Origin: Paraburkholderia sp. BL21I4N1
GTDB taxonomy: Bacteria > Pseudomonadota > Gammaproteobacteria > Burkholderiales > Burkholderiaceae
DNA: 64,000 bases
Direction: 5' to 3'
Assembly (NCBI RefSeq): GCF_002973525.1
Contig: NZ_PVEN01000017.1
Span: 1 to 64,000 of the forward strand
In this document: piece after piece, positions 42,783 to 52,980 of the stretch
How positions within the stretch are numbered: position 1 is the stretch's first letter
How the letters are laid out: every line of letters starts with the position of its first letter
Position numbers and translations under genes: made by a program
Notes under the pieces: generated by a model
Told to the model about the DNA's origin: nothing
The model's database searches: none
What the model saw: the letters and a program-made list of their open reading frames with translations, nothing else

Positions 42783-44996
42783 ATGAGCGTCACCACGTCG
42801 GGTTTGCAGTCGAAGTCGGGCAATCGCATTGCGCGCAATGTCATCGAAGTTTTGAGCTCGATGCGCTTCGCCATTTCGTTGCTCGTGATTCTGTCGATCG
42901 CCAGCATCATCGGCACCGTTCTCACGCAGGACGATCCGTATCCCAACTACGTCAATCAGTTCGGCCCGTTCTGGGCGGACATCTTCCGCTCGTTGAGCTT
43001 GTACACGGTGTACAGCTCGTGGTGGTTCATGCTGATTCTCGGTTTCTTGATGGTGTCGGTGTCGCTGTGCGTGATCCGCAATGCGCCGAAAATGCTCGCC
43101 GACGCGAAGAGCTGGAAGGACAAGGTTCGCGAAGGCAGCCTGCGCGCGTTCCATCACAAGGGCGAGTTCGCGGTGAACGGCACGCGCGCGCAGACGTCGA
43201 TGGTGCTCGCCACGCTCTCGGCCAGGCTCGGCTACAAATTCGTCACGCGTGAGTCGGAAGGCGCCACGCTGATCGCCGCGAAGCGCGGGGCGTTGACCAA
43301 GTTCGGTTATATCTCGGCGCACATCGCGATCGTCGTGATCTGCCTGGGCGGTCTGCTCGACAGCAATCTGCCGATCAAGCTGCAAATGTGGCTGTTCGAC
43401 AAGTCGCCGATCCGCGCCAACACGGTGATCAACGACATTCCGCCGGAACATCGCCTGTCGCAGTCCAACCCGACCTTCCGCGGCTATGCGTGGGTGCCGG
43501 AAGGGCAGCACGTGTCCACGGCGATCCTGAACCAGCCGGACGGCTCGCTCATTCAGGACCTGCCGTTCTCGATCGAGTTGAACAAGTTCATCGTCGACTA
43601 TTACTCGACGGGCATGCCGAAGCTGTTTGCGAGCGACATCGTCGTGGTCGACCACAAGACCGGCGCGCGCGTGCCGGCGCGCGTCGAAGTGAACAAGCCG
43701 TTCACCTACGACGGTGTCTCGATCTATCAGTCGAGCTTCCAGGACGGCGGCTCGCAGATGCAGATGACGGCCTACCCGATGAGCGGCGCGAGCGCGAAGA
43801 CCGCGCCGTTCGGCGGCACGATCGGCGGCAATGCGTCGTTGAGCACGGCAACGCCGCTTGCCGACGGTCAGACGGTCGAGTTCACCGATTTCCGAGCGAT
43901 CAACGTCGAAAACGTGTCGAACGGCAGTGGCCAGAACGACGCACGTGGCGTGGCCGCGCATCGTACGCTGAAGGAAGCCTTCGACGAACGGCTCGGCTCC
44001 GGCGCCAAATCGTCGAAGCCGCTCGATCTGCACAATGTCGGCCCGTCGGTGCAGTACAAGGTGCGCGACAAAGACGGTCAGGCGCGCGAGTACAACAACT
44101 ACATGCTGCCGGTGGACGTCGCCGGCGAGCGGATGTTCCTTGCCGGTATGCGCGTGAATCCGGACGATCCGTTCCGCTATTTGCGGATTCCCGCCGACAG
44201 CGGCGGCACGGTCAAGGAATGGATGAACCTGCGTGCCACGCTGGAAGATCCGGCCATGCGCGCCGCGGCCGCGCACAGCTTCGCGCTGCGCTCGGTGCCG
44301 GGTTCGAACACGGAACTGCAGCAGCACCTCGAAGAAAGCGCGCTGCGCGTGCTGACCCTCTTTGCCGGCGCGGACAACAGCATCAAGCTGCCGAACGGCC
44401 AACCGGTCGGCGGCTTCCAGGCGATCGCCGGCTTTATCGACCATTCCGTGCCGAAGAGCGAGCAGGAAAAAGCCGCCGGTCTGCTGCTGCGCATGCTGGA
44501 AGGCTCCACCTGGGATCTGTGGCAACTGTCCCGTCAGCAACTCGGCGAGCCCGCGGCGACGGCCAACGCGGACGCGAGCCGATTCATCCAGAGCTCGATC
44601 AACGCGATATCCGACAGCTTTCTGTATGGTTCGCCGGTCTATTTACAGCTCGACTCATTCAAGCAGGTGCAAGCTTCGGTATTTCAGTTGACGCGCGCGC
44701 CGGGCAAAAAAGTCGTGTATCTTGGCAGCCTGCTTCTCGTGTTGGGCATCTTTTCGATGTTCTACGTCCGCGAACGGCGCCTGTGGTTCTGGCTCAAAGA
44801 CACCGATCACGGCACGAACATCGTGATGGCCATGTCGAGCGCACGTAAAACGCTCGACTTCGAGAAAGAGTTCGTCCAAACGCGCGACGCTGTCGGCGCC
44901 GCACTGGGCGCCAAACTCACTGAAGCATCCGGCGGCTCCGACAAGCCCGGCCACCCCGGCGCGCCGTCCGCAAGCTCACAAGATTCGACCCGGTAA
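42783..44996 (+). CDS. resB: cytochrome c biogenesis protein ResB/Ccs1
   Basis: 737 residues. With CcsA it forms the System II heme export and ligation complex. Three hydrophobic segments lie in the first third (near 28-48, 75-95 and 180-200), then a very large periplasmic domain, then a last membrane segment (YLGSLLLVLGIFSMFYV near 643-660) and a cytoplasmic tail. LSSMRFAISLLVILSIASI and KFGYISAHIAIVVICLGG are family signatures. ccsA begins four bases after the stop. Confidence 0.95.
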   Translation: MSVTTSGLQSKSGNRIARNVIEVLSSMRFAISLLVILSIASIIGTVLTQDDPYPNYVNQFGPFWADIFRSLSLYTVYSSWWFMLILGFLMVSVSLCVIRNAPKMLADAKSWKDKVREGSLRAFHHKGEFAVNGTRAQTSMVLATLSARLGYKFVTRESEGATLIAAKRGALTKFGYISAHIAIVVICLGGLLDSNLPIKLQMWLFDKSPIRANTVINDIPPEHRLSQSNPTFRGYAWVPEGQHVSTAILNQPDGSLIQDLPFSIELNKFIVDYYSTGMPKLFASDIVVVDHKTGARVPARVEVNKPFTYDGVSIYQSSFQDGGSQMQMTAYPMSGASAKTAPFGGTIGGNASLSTATPLADGQTVEFTDFRAINVENVSNGSGQNDARGVAAHRTLKEAFDERLGSGAKSSKPLDLHNVGPSVQYKVRDKDGQAREYNNYMLPVDVAGERMFLAGMRVNPDDPFRYLRIPADSGGTVKEWMNLRATLEDPAMRAAAAHSFALRSVPGSNTELQQHLEESALRVLTLFAGADNSIKLPNGQPVGGFQAIAGFIDHSVPKSEQEKAAGLLLRMLEGSTWDLWQLSRQQLGEPAATANADASRFIQSSINAISDSFLYGSPVYLQLDSFKQVQASVFQLTRAPGKKVVYLGSLLLVLGIFSMFYVRERRLWFWLKDTDHGTNIVMAMSSARKTLDFEKEFVQTRDAVGAALGAKLTEASGGSDKPGHPGAPSASSQDSTR

Positions 44997-45000
44997 GATC

Positions 45001-46218
45001 ATGGACTTGACTCAGGTTTCCTCCTCCTCCTCGCCCGCGCGCCCGAAAAAGGCGAACGCGGAAGAGTCGTTCAATGCGCTGAATGTCGCGCAATACGACG
45101 AACGGCCGTTCCTGAAACGGCTCGGCGTCGTCGATTGGCTGTTCGCCGTCGCGATGGTCGCGGGCGCCGGGTTTGCGCTGTCGCGCTATCACCCGTTCAT
45201 GAATTACTACGACAAGCTGGTGCTCGTGTGCGCGGTGCCGGTCTTCATGGTGCTCGGCTGGCGCTGGAAACCGGTGCGTTTGCTGATGGTGGGGATCACG
45301 GCGCTGTCGTTGCTGGCCATTCAGATTTACCACGGCGACCTGAGCCGCGCGGATAACGCGTTCTTCCTCAAGTATTTCCTGTCGAGCCAGTCCGCGATTC
45401 TTTGGATGAGCGCGCTGTTCGTGTTCGCCACCGTGTTCTACTGGATCGGCCTGCTGTCGCGCTCGCCGACCGGCGCCGCAATCGGCTCGAAGATGACGTG
45501 GGCCGCGGTGCTGATGGGCTTCGTCGGTCTGATGGTGCGCTGGTACGAGTCGTACCTGATCGGCGCGGACGTCGGCCATATTCCTATTTCGAACCTGTAC
45601 GAAGTGTTCGTGCTGTTCAGCCTGATCACCGCGCTGTTCTACCTCTACTACGAGCAGCACTACAGCACCCGCGCGCTCGGCGCGTTCGTGCTGCTGGTGA
45701 TCAGCGCGGCCGTCGGCTTCCTGATGTGGTACTCGGTCGCGCGCGACGCGCAGCAGATCCAGCCGCTGGTGCCGGCGTTGCAAAGCTGGTGGATGAAGAT
45801 CCACGTGCCGGCGAACTTCATCGGTTACGGCAGCTTCGCGCTGTCGGCCATGGTGGGGGTCGCGTATCTGTCGAAAGAGCGCGGCGTGCTGGCCGATCGT
45901 CTGCCGCCGCTCGAAGTGCTCGACGACCTGATGTATAAGTCGATCGCTGTCGGATTCGCGTTCTTCACGATCGCGACGATTCTCGGCGCGCTGTGGGCCG
46001 CGGAAGCGTGGGGCGGTTACTGGAGCTGGGACCCGAAGGAAACGTGGGCGCTGATCGTCTGGCTGAACTACGCGGCATGGCTGCATATGCGTCTGATGAA
46101 GGGGCTGCGCGGTGCGGTCGCGGCATGGTGGGCGCTGACCGGCTTGCTGGTCACGACCTTCGCGTTCCTCGGCGTCAATATGTTCCTGTCGGGCTTGCAT
46201 AGCTACGGCAAGCTGTAA
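45001..46218 (+). CDS. ccsA: cytochrome c assembly protein CcsA (ResC type; also called CcsB)
   Basis: 405 residues, polytopic, about eight membrane segments after a Ser-rich cytoplasmic start. The heme-binding WWD motif reads WGGYWSWDPKETWAL near 340. Flanking histidines are in KIHVPANFIGYG and in LHMRLMKG, with a C-terminal SGLHSYGKL. It presents heme to apocytochromes with ResB. Names differ between databases. A bidirectional-looking hairpin follows. Confidence 0.95.
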   Translation: MDLTQVSSSSSPARPKKANAEESFNALNVAQYDERPFLKRLGVVDWLFAVAMVAGAGFALSRYHPFMNYYDKLVLVCAVPVFMVLGWRWKPVRLLMVGITALSLLAIQIYHGDLSRADNAFFLKYFLSSQSAILWMSALFVFATVFYWIGLLSRSPTGAAIGSKMTWAAVLMGFVGLMVRWYESYLIGADVGHIPISNLYEVFVLFSLITALFYLYYEQHYSTRALGAFVLLVISAAVGFLMWYSVARDAQQIQPLVPALQSWWMKIHVPANFIGYGSFALSAMVGVAYLSKERGVLADRLPPLEVLDDLMYKSIAVGFAFFTIATILGALWAAEAWGGYWSWDPKETWALIVWLNYAAWLHMRLMKGLRGAVAAWWALTGLLVTTFAFLGVNMFLSGLHSYGKL

Positions 46219-46241
46219 GATCTGCCGCTTCGAGCCGACTA

Positions 46242-46276
46242 AAAACCGCCGCGTGCTTCGCACCGGCGGTTTTTTT
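46242..46276 (+). terminator. terminator after ccsA
   Basis: AAAACCGCCG pairs with CGGCGGTTTT (10 bp), capped by GTGC-TTC-GCAC, with seven T at the end. It closes resB-ccsA. Confidence 0.92.
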
Positions 46277-46420
46277 ATGGCTGGCGGAATATTTGCTGCA
46301 TCCAGGGTGTTCGTCCTGAGAGTACCTACGGTGTGGCAGGACAGATACCCGAACGAACAGGCGATTTCGCCATCTGACCGGACAACCCGGACAGACACGC
46401 GACCGGCAAGGAGCTGCACG

Positions 46421-47416
46421 ATGTGGATCAAGCGAAGCGACAGAATTCAACTCAGCGGCGACGATATCGCGCGCAGCGAAATCACGCCGCGGCGCGTCTT
46501 CGAGAACCGGCGGCGCGTGTTGCAGGCGGCCGGCGCGATGGCGCTCGGCGGTCTGATCGGCGCAAACGGCGAGGCGTTGGCGGCGTACACGTCGCCGGAT
46601 CCGAAGGCGCAGAAACTGGCGGCGAAGACCAACGCCAAATTCGTCGCACTCGACAAGATCACACCGTTCAAAGACATCACCACGTACAACAACTTCTACG
46701 AGTTCGGCACCGATAAAGCCGATCCCGCGCAGAACGCGGGGACGTTGCGGCCGCATCCGTGGAAGGTGAGCGTCGAGGGCGAGATCAAGAATCCGAAGGT
46801 GTACGACATCGACGAACTGCTGAAGCTCGCGCCGCTCGAAGAGCGTGTCTACCGGCTGCGCTGCGTCGAAGGGTGGTCGATGGTGATTCCGTGGATCGGC
46901 GTGCCGCTCGCCGAGTTGATCAAGCGCGTGCAGCCGACCGGCAACGCCAAGTATGTGCAGTTCATTACGCTGGCCGATCCGTCGCAAATGCCGGGACTGT
47001 CGACGCCAGTGCTCGACTGGCCGTACTCCGAAGGTCTGCGCATGGACGAGGCGATGAATCCGCTCACCTTGCTGACCATGGGGCTTTACGGCCAGATCCT
47101 GCCCAATCAGAACGGCGCGCCAGTGCGCATCGTGGTGCCATGGAAATACGGTTTCAAGAGCGCGAAGTCGCTGGTGAAAATCCGCTTTCTCGACAAACAG
47201 CCGAAGACCAGCTGGAACACGTATGCGACGAACGAATACGGCTTCTATTCGAACGTAAATCCGAATGTCGATCACCCGCGCTGGAGTCAGGCGACGGAGC
47301 GGCGTATCGGTGAAGACGGGTTCTTCACACCCAAGCGCAAGACGTTGATGTTCAATGGCTACGGCGATCAGGTCGCGTCGCTGTATCAGGGCATGGACCT
47401 GAAGAAGAACTTTTGA
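46421..47416 (+). CDS. msrP: protein-methionine-sulfoxide reductase catalytic subunit MsrP
   Basis: 331 residues from ATG 46421, seven bases after AAGGAG. A Tat signal (ENRRRVLQAAGAMALGG) precedes the molybdopterin domain; the molybdenum cysteine is in YRLRCVEGWSMVIPW. It repairs oxidised methionine in periplasmic proteins using electrons from MsrQ, the next gene. Upstream open frame is not coding-like. Confidence 0.95.
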   Translation: MWIKRSDRIQLSGDDIARSEITPRRVFENRRRVLQAAGAMALGGLIGANGEALAAYTSPDPKAQKLAAKTNAKFVALDKITPFKDITTYNNFYEFGTDKADPAQNAGTLRPHPWKVSVEGEIKNPKVYDIDELLKLAPLEERVYRLRCVEGWSMVIPWIGVPLAELIKRVQPTGNAKYVQFITLADPSQMPGLSTPVLDWPYSEGLRMDEAMNPLTLLTMGLYGQILPNQNGAPVRIVVPWKYGFKSAKSLVKIRFLDKQPKTSWNTYATNEYGFYSNVNPNVDHPRWSQATERRIGEDGFFTPKRKTLMFNGYGDQVASLYQGMDLKKNF

Positions 47417-47434
47417 GCGAACGACTTCGACGAT

Positions 47435-48136
47435 ATGGCTTCCGATACGCAACCGGCTACACAAGCCGAACCGCGTAAGGCGGCGCGTGCGCCTGCTGCC
47501 GCGTCGGCACAGGCAAGACGCCCCACGGGCGGCGCGCGCTGGATCGTACCGGCGAAGATCGTGGTGTTTATCGCCGCATGGTATCCACTCGCGCGCATCG
47601 TGCTGTTCGGCGTGACGGATCGGCTCGGCGCCAATCCTATCGAGTTCATCACGCGCTCCACGGGCTTGTGGACGCTCGTGTTCCTCTGCGTCACGCTGGC
47701 GGTGACGCCGTTGCGCAGGCTGACCGGCGTGGCCGCGTTCGTGCGTTTTCGCCGCATGCTCGGGCTCTACGCGTTCTTCTACGCGACGCTGCATTTCACG
47801 ACCTACCTCTGGTTCGACAAGTGGTTCGACGTCGCCGCGATTCTGAAGGACATCGGCAAGCGGCCGTTCATCACCGTGGGCTTCGCGGCGTTCGTGTTGC
47901 TGATCGTGCTGGCCGTGACGTCGCCGCGCGCGATGGTGCGCAAGCTCGGGCGACGCTGGCAGATGCTGCATCGTTCGATCTATGCGATCGGCGCGCTCGC
48001 GATCCTGCATTTCTGGTGGATGAAGGCGGGCAAACACGATCTGGTGCTGCCGAAGATCTACGGCGCGATCATGGTGGCCCTGCTGGGCTGGCGGTTGATC
48101 GTGTGGATGCGCGAACGGAGAGTGACGGCGCGGTAA
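47435..48136 (+). CDS. msrQ: heme b membrane subunit MsrQ
   Basis: 233 residues with about six membrane segments after an Ala/Arg-rich cytoplasmic start. A ferric-reductase-like fold with histidines in YATLHFTTYLWF, LHRSIYAIG and LAILHFWWMKAGKHD as likely heme ligands. It passes quinone-derived electrons to MsrP. It starts 18 bases after msrP. Confidence 0.95.
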   Translation: MASDTQPATQAEPRKAARAPAAASAQARRPTGGARWIVPAKIVVFIAAWYPLARIVLFGVTDRLGANPIEFITRSTGLWTLVFLCVTLAVTPLRRLTGVAAFVRFRRMLGLYAFFYATLHFTTYLWFDKWFDVAAILKDIGKRPFITVGFAAFVLLIVLAVTSPRAMVRKLGRRWQMLHRSIYAIGALAILHFWWMKAGKHDLVLPKIYGAIMVALLGWRLIVWMRERRVTAR

Positions 48137-48175
48137 GCGGCGAGCTTCATCTCCTTCCGCGCGCCGGACCTGCCA

Positions 48176-48220
48176 AAAGAAAAAGGGCGATGCCGTTTCG
48201 CGGCATTGCCCTTTTTCTTT
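48176..48220. terminator. bidirectional terminator between msrQ and lysA
   Basis: A 20-bp stem (AAAGAAAAAGGGCGATGCCG and its near-exact complement, one wobble) with a 5-base loop, A-rich on the left and T-rich on the right, between convergent genes. Confidence 0.93.
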
Positions 48221-48241
48221 GCAACGTCAGGTCGTTGACGT

Positions 48242-49504
48242 TTACGCCGGCAAGATCGTTTCGCCCGCAAACAACTGCTTGACCTCTTCGCGTGCACGAA
48301 CCAGATGCACCTGTGTACCATCAACCATCACCTCGGCCGCACGCGGACGGGTGTTGTAGTTGGAGCTCATCACGAAACCGTACGCGCCGACCGAGCGGAT
48401 CGCCAGCAGGTCGCCGGGTTCGACCGCGAGCAGGCGCTCGCGACCCAGCCAGTCGCCGCTTTCGCACACCGGACCCACCACGTCGTACACATGAGCCGGC
48501 ACGTCGTGCTTCAGCACGGGGTCGATTGCGTGATACGCCTCGTACATGGCGGGCCGCGCGAGATCGGTCATCGCCGCGTCGACGATGGCGAAGTTCTTTT
48601 CCGCGCCCGGCTTCAGAAACTCGACGCGCGTAAGCAGCACGCCCGCATTGCCGACCAGCGAACGGCCCGGCTCGAAATACACTTCGCGATGGCCGTGGCC
48701 ACGCGCTTCGATACGATCCAGCACCGTGCGCACGAACTCGCCGATTTCCGGCGGCGTTTCGTCGTCGTAGGTAATGCCGAGACCGCCGCCCACGTCGATG
48801 TGGCGAATCTTTACGCCGTCCTGCTCGATCTGCTCGACCAGCTCCAGCACTTTGCCGACCGCGTCCAGATAGGGCGCGACTTCGGTGATCTGCGAACCGA
48901 TATGGCAGTCGATGCCGACCACCTCGAGGTTCGCCATGGCGGCGGCGGCTTGATAGGTGGCGCGCGCGTCCTCGAAAGCGACACCGAACTTGTTCGACTT
49001 CAGTCCGGTGGAAATATACGGATGCGTTTTTGCGTCGACGTCGGGATTCACGCGCAGCGAAACCGGCGCCTTCTTGCCCATGGCCGCAGCCACCGCATTC
49101 AGACGGTCGAGTTCGGGAATCGATTCGACGTTGAAGCATTTGACGCCGGCCGCGAGCGCGTCGCGCATTTCGTCCGCATGCTTGCCGACGCCGGAAAACA
49201 CGGTGTTTTCCGCTTTGCCGCCGGCGGCCAGCACACGCGCCAGTTCGCCGCCCGACACGATGTCGAAGCCCGCGCCGAGACGCGCGAACACATTCAGCAC
49301 CGCGAGATTGCTATTGGCCTTAACGGCCACATGCACGGTTGCGCGACGGTCTGCGCAAGCGCCTGCGTACGCGTTCCACGCGGCAGTCAGCGCGGCGCGC
49401 GAATAGACGTACAGCGGCGTGCCAAACTGCTCGGCGAGGGAGACGGCGGACACGCCTTCGGCGTGCAGCACGCCGTCGACGTAGTCAAATGCGGATCGAG
49501 TCAT
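48242..49504 (-). CDS. lysA: diaminopimelate decarboxylase
   Basis: 420 residues. Makes L-lysine from meso-diaminopimelate with pyridoxal phosphate. The PLP lysine lies in VHVAVKANSN near residue 60; the phosphate-binding DVGGGLGI and the substrate motif CESGDWL are present. It follows lptM by nine bases on the minus strand, the usual pairing. Confidence 0.98.
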   Translation of the reverse strand: MTRSAFDYVDGVLHAEGVSAVSLAEQFGTPLYVYSRAALTAAWNAYAGACADRRATVHVAVKANSNLAVLNVFARLGAGFDIVSGGELARVLAAGGKAENTVFSGVGKHADEMRDALAAGVKCFNVESIPELDRLNAVAAAMGKKAPVSLRVNPDVDAKTHPYISTGLKSNKFGVAFEDARATYQAAAAMANLEVVGIDCHIGSQITEVAPYLDAVGKVLELVEQIEQDGVKIRHIDVGGGLGITYDDETPPEIGEFVRTVLDRIEARGHGHREVYFEPGRSLVGNAGVLLTRVEFLKPGAEKNFAIVDAAMTDLARPAMYEAYHAIDPVLKHDVPAHVYDVVGPVCESGDWLGRERLLAVEPGDLLAIRSVGAYGFVMSSNYNTRPRAAEVMVDGTQVHLVRAREEVKQLFAGETILPA

Positions 49505-49513
49505 GCGGAAGTC

Positions 49514-49861
49514 TTATTGAACGGGTGTGGCGGCGGAGGCAGGCAGCGGTGCAGCCGTAGCGGAGGCAGCGGAAGCGGGCGGCGTGGCGAGTTCGGTTTC
49601 CGGCGCCAGCGAGAGCGGCGAGCCCGAGGTGTCCGGCACTTCACCCATGGGGCTCGGCGTGCCCGGATTCACTGCGGGGTTGGTCGCGGCCGGCGGTGTT
49701 TGCGTACGATCGGCCGGCTTGGCCGGGAGCGGCGGTACGGCCGGCAGATAGAGCGAACCGCGTTGTCCGCAGCCGGCCAGTGCACAACCTGCGAGAATGG
49801 CTAAACCCGCTACAATCGCGCGGCCGGGCGCCGCCGCGCGCATCCGAGATACGACTCGCAT
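49514..49861 (-). CDS. lptM: LPS-assembly lipoprotein LptM (YifL family)
   Basis: 115 residues. A hydrophobic signal with LAGC at Cys31 leads into CGQRGSLYLP, the defining motif of LptM, a small lipoprotein that helps LptD mature in the outer membrane. The rest is a Pro/Ala/Thr-rich tail, longer than in E. coli. A second possible lipobox lies at Cys26. Divergent from cyaY, 35 bases away. Confidence 0.9.
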   Translation of the reverse strand: MRVVSRMRAAAPGRAIVAGLAILAGCALAGCGQRGSLYLPAVPPLPAKPADRTQTPPAATNPAVNPGTPSPMGEVPDTSGSPLSLAPETELATPPASAASATAAPLPASAATPVQ

Positions 49862-49896
49862 GACTGTCCCTGAATAAATAATCGATGGAGTTTAGC

Positions 49897-50214
49897 ATGT
49901 CCGATAGTGATTACCTGACCCGCGCGGAAGCCGCGCTAGCCGCCATCGAACGCGCGGTTGACGACATCGCCGCCGACATCGAACTCGAGCGCAGCGGCAA
50001 CGTGCTGACCCTCGAATTCGAGAATCGCACGAAGATTATCGTCAACCTGCAACCGCCCATGAGCGAGATCTGGATCGCCGCGAAAGCGGGCGGTTTTCAT
50101 TTCCGTTTTGTCGATGGCGAGTGGCGCGATACCCGCAACGGCACGGAGTTTTTCTCCGCGCTGTCGGAGTACGCGACGCAACAGGCTGGCGAGCCGGTTC
50201 ACTTCGAAGCATAA
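49897..50214 (+). CDS. cyaY: iron-sulfur cluster assembly protein CyaY (frataxin)
   Basis: 105 residues from ATG 49897, six bases after GGAG; the ATG at 49885 overlaps that site. The acidic first helix (DYLTRAEAALAAIERAVDDI) and NLQPPMSEIWIAAKAGGFHF are frataxin signatures. It binds iron and tunes IscS activity. Confidence 0.95.
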   Translation: MSDSDYLTRAEAALAAIERAVDDIAADIELERSGNVLTLEFENRTKIIVNLQPPMSEIWIAAKAGGFHFRFVDGEWRDTRNGTEFFSALSEYATQQAGEPVHFEA

Positions 50215-50242
50215 GCGCGGCAGCCATCTAATTGCGTAAACG

Positions 50243-50274
50243 AAAACCGCCGCGTATCGAACGCGGCGGTTTTT
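50243..50274. terminator. terminator between cyaY and mrcA
   Basis: AAAACCGCCGCGT and ACGCGGCGGTTTT form a perfect 13-bp stem with a 5-base loop, followed by T. The symmetric A/T ends suit termination from both convergent genes. Confidence 0.9.
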
Positions 50275-50328
50275 GTATTTCTGGTGGGCTAAAAAACCAC
50301 CAGCCAGGAAGAGCCAGGAAGAACGGCC

Positions 50329-52728
50329 TCAGTGTCCGCGGAACAGATTCATGATGTCCTGCTTCTCCTGCTCGCCGACCTGCTCCGGCGCAACCGCCGA
50401 CGCACCGCTCGCGTCGGCGTCGAGCGCCGCCTGACTGATGCCCACCGTCGAAACGAAACCGTTGCCCGGCGTGAAGTCGTCGAAATACAGTTCCGAGCCG
50501 ATTTCGGTGATGCCTTCCGGCATCGGCATCTTGTACTCCGGCACGCCCTTGAGCGCGCGGCTCATGTACTCGATCCACACCGGCAGCGCCAGGCCGCCGC
50601 CGGTTTCCCGGTCGCCGAGACTGCGCGGATTGTCGTAGCCGATCCACGCGATCGCCGTGAGCGTGTGCTGATAACCGGCGAACCACGCGTCGCGCGAATC
50701 GTTGGTCGTGCCCGTCTTGCCGCCAATGTCGGTGCGTTTCAACACGTTGGTCTTCGCGCCGGTGCCGCGTTGCGCGACGCTCAGCAGCAGGCTGTTCATC
50801 ACGTACGCGTTGCGCGGTTCGATTGCGTGCGGCGCGCTTTGCGCGGCCACCAGCGGTTGCGCGTGCGCCACCACGATGCCGCGCTGATCGGTGACTTCGG
50901 CGATCAGATAAGGATTGACGCGATAACCGCCGTTGGCGAATACCGAGAACGCGCCCGCCATTTGCAGCGGTGTGACGAGACCCGCGCCGAGCGCCATGGG
51001 CAGATAGGCGGGGTGACGATCCGCGTCGAAGCCGAAGCGCGTGATGTACTGCTGCGCGTACTTCGTGCCGATCTGGTTCAGGATCCGGATCGACACGAGG
51101 TTCTTCGACTTCTGCAGCGCGGTGCGCATGGTCATCGGGCCGTCGAAACCGCCGCCGTAGTTCTTCGGCTCCCACGCCTGGCCGCCGGTCTCCGCGGCGC
51201 TGAAAAAGAGCGGCGCGTCGTTGATGACGGTGGCCGGTCCGAGCCCCTTTTCGAGCGACGCCGAAAAAATGAATGGCTTGAAGCTCGAACCCGGCTGGCG
51301 CCATGCCTGGGTCACGTGGTTGAACTTGTTCTTGTTGAAGTCGAAGCCGCCGACCAGCGCGCGAATCGCGCCGTCTTGCGGGATCACCGAAACGAACGCG
51401 CCTTCCACCTGCGGCAATTGCGTGATCGACCAGTTGCCGTCGTCGTTCTTGATCAGGCGAATGATGGCACCGGGCCGCACCCGCTGATTCGGCTGCGCGC
51501 GCGGGCCGAGCGCGGCTTGCGCGAAGCGCAGGCCGTCGCCCTGAATGGTCGCGACATTGCCGTCGATGAACGTGGCCTGCACCTGTTTCGGATTCGCCGA
51601 GGTCACGACCGCGGCGATGATTTCGCCGTTGTCCGGATGTTCGAGTAGCGCGTCGTCGATAGCCTGTTCGCGGTCGTCCGCGTCGGACGGCAAGTCGATG
51701 AATGCCTCCGGGCCGCGATAACCGTGTCGCCGTTCGTAGTCCATCAGCCCTTTGCGAAGCGCGCGGTAGGCGACGTCCTGATCGGCCGAGTCGATCGTGG
51801 TCACCACGTTCAGGCCACGCGTGTACGCCTCTTCGCGGTACTGCGCGTACATCATCTGGCGCACCATTTCCGCGACGTATTCGGCGTGCACGCTGAATTC
51901 CTTGCCCGCGCCCTTGACCACGAGCGGCTGCTTGCTCGCCTCGTCGTACTGCTCCTGGGTGATGTAGTGCAGCTCGACCATGCGCTGCAGGATGTACTGC
52001 TGACGCACCTTCGCGCGCTTTGGATTGACCACCGGGTTATACGCGGACGGCGCTTTCGGCAGACCGGCGAGCATGGCCGACTCGGCCAGTGTCAGATCCT
52101 TCAGGTCCTTGCCGAAATACACGCGCGCCGCGCTCGCGAAACCGTAGGCGCGCTGCCCGAGATAGATCTGATTCATGTACACCTCGAGAATCTGATCTTT
52201 GGTCAGCTTCGACTCGATCTTGTACGCGAGCAGCATCTCGTAGATCTTGCGCGTGTAGGTCTTCTCGCTCGACAGGAAGAAGTTGCGCGCCACCTGCATG
52301 GTGATCGTGCTGGCGCCCTGTGTGGCATGGCCATTGGTCAGCGCGACGATACCGGCGCGCGCGATACCGGTGAGGTCGACGCCGCCGTGATCGTAGAAGC
52401 GCGCGTCTTCAATGGCGAGCACCGCTTTTTTCAGGCTATCGGGCACGTCCTGGATATGGACGATGTCACGCCGTTCTTCGCCGAATTCGCCGATCAATAC
52501 GTGGTCCGCCGTGTAGATGCGCAGCGGCACCTTGGGCCGATAGTCGGTCAATGCGTCGAGCGACGGCAGGTTCGGCGTGGCCACGACCAGCGCATAGCCG
52601 AGCACCAGCAGCACGCACAGAATGCCTGCGACGATCAGACCGACAAAGCCGATGACGAGCTTCAGCCACAACGGGCGTTTGCGCTTCTGCGGCGCGGGCG
52701 GCGGGGACGTAGGAGACGTGGATTGCAT
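50329..52728 (-). CDS. mrcA: penicillin-binding protein 1A
   Basis: 799 residues, a class A bifunctional peptidoglycan synthase. A short Pro-rich cytoplasmic start and one membrane anchor (near 23-48) precede the GT51 glycosyltransferase (catalytic Glu in AIEDARFYDHGG near 105, QGASTITMQ). The transpeptidase has SSFK near 479, SKN near 541 and KTGTT near 673. An OB-like insert lies between the two. Divergent from pilM, as mrcA is from hofM in E. coli. Confidence 0.97.
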   Translation of the reverse strand: MQSTSPTSPPPAPQKRKRPLWLKLVIGFVGLIVAGILCVLLVLGYALVVATPNLPSLDALTDYRPKVPLRIYTADHVLIGEFGEERRDIVHIQDVPDSLKKAVLAIEDARFYDHGGVDLTGIARAGIVALTNGHATQGASTITMQVARNFFLSSEKTYTRKIYEMLLAYKIESKLTKDQILEVYMNQIYLGQRAYGFASAARVYFGKDLKDLTLAESAMLAGLPKAPSAYNPVVNPKRAKVRQQYILQRMVELHYITQEQYDEASKQPLVVKGAGKEFSVHAEYVAEMVRQMMYAQYREEAYTRGLNVVTTIDSADQDVAYRALRKGLMDYERRHGYRGPEAFIDLPSDADDREQAIDDALLEHPDNGEIIAAVVTSANPKQVQATFIDGNVATIQGDGLRFAQAALGPRAQPNQRVRPGAIIRLIKNDDGNWSITQLPQVEGAFVSVIPQDGAIRALVGGFDFNKNKFNHVTQAWRQPGSSFKPFIFSASLEKGLGPATVINDAPLFFSAAETGGQAWEPKNYGGGFDGPMTMRTALQKSKNLVSIRILNQIGTKYAQQYITRFGFDADRHPAYLPMALGAGLVTPLQMAGAFSVFANGGYRVNPYLIAEVTDQRGIVVAHAQPLVAAQSAPHAIEPRNAYVMNSLLLSVAQRGTGAKTNVLKRTDIGGKTGTTNDSRDAWFAGYQHTLTAIAWIGYDNPRSLGDRETGGGLALPVWIEYMSRALKGVPEYKMPMPEGITEIGSELYFDDFTPGNGFVSTVGISQAALDADASGASAVAPEQVGEQEKQDIMNLFRGH

Positions 52729-52980
52729 AGTGGCACCAAAAAACAGTCCCGCGATTATAGCCGCCTCGCTTTTCAGCTTTCGGCCGGCTTACGGATGTTG
52801 CCCGACAAGCCGGCGCGCCACGCGGGATTGACTTCACTGTAGACGCTTTGATGCCGTGTGGGGCGTGCGCCACGCAACGTTAGCCATTCGGCTGAGTGTC
52901 GCTCGACGCTGCGCTTGCGCACAATTCTTCCTCGCTACTCGCGTTCGAATGGTTCGCCGCGCGAGTTTGAGGGAGGGCAT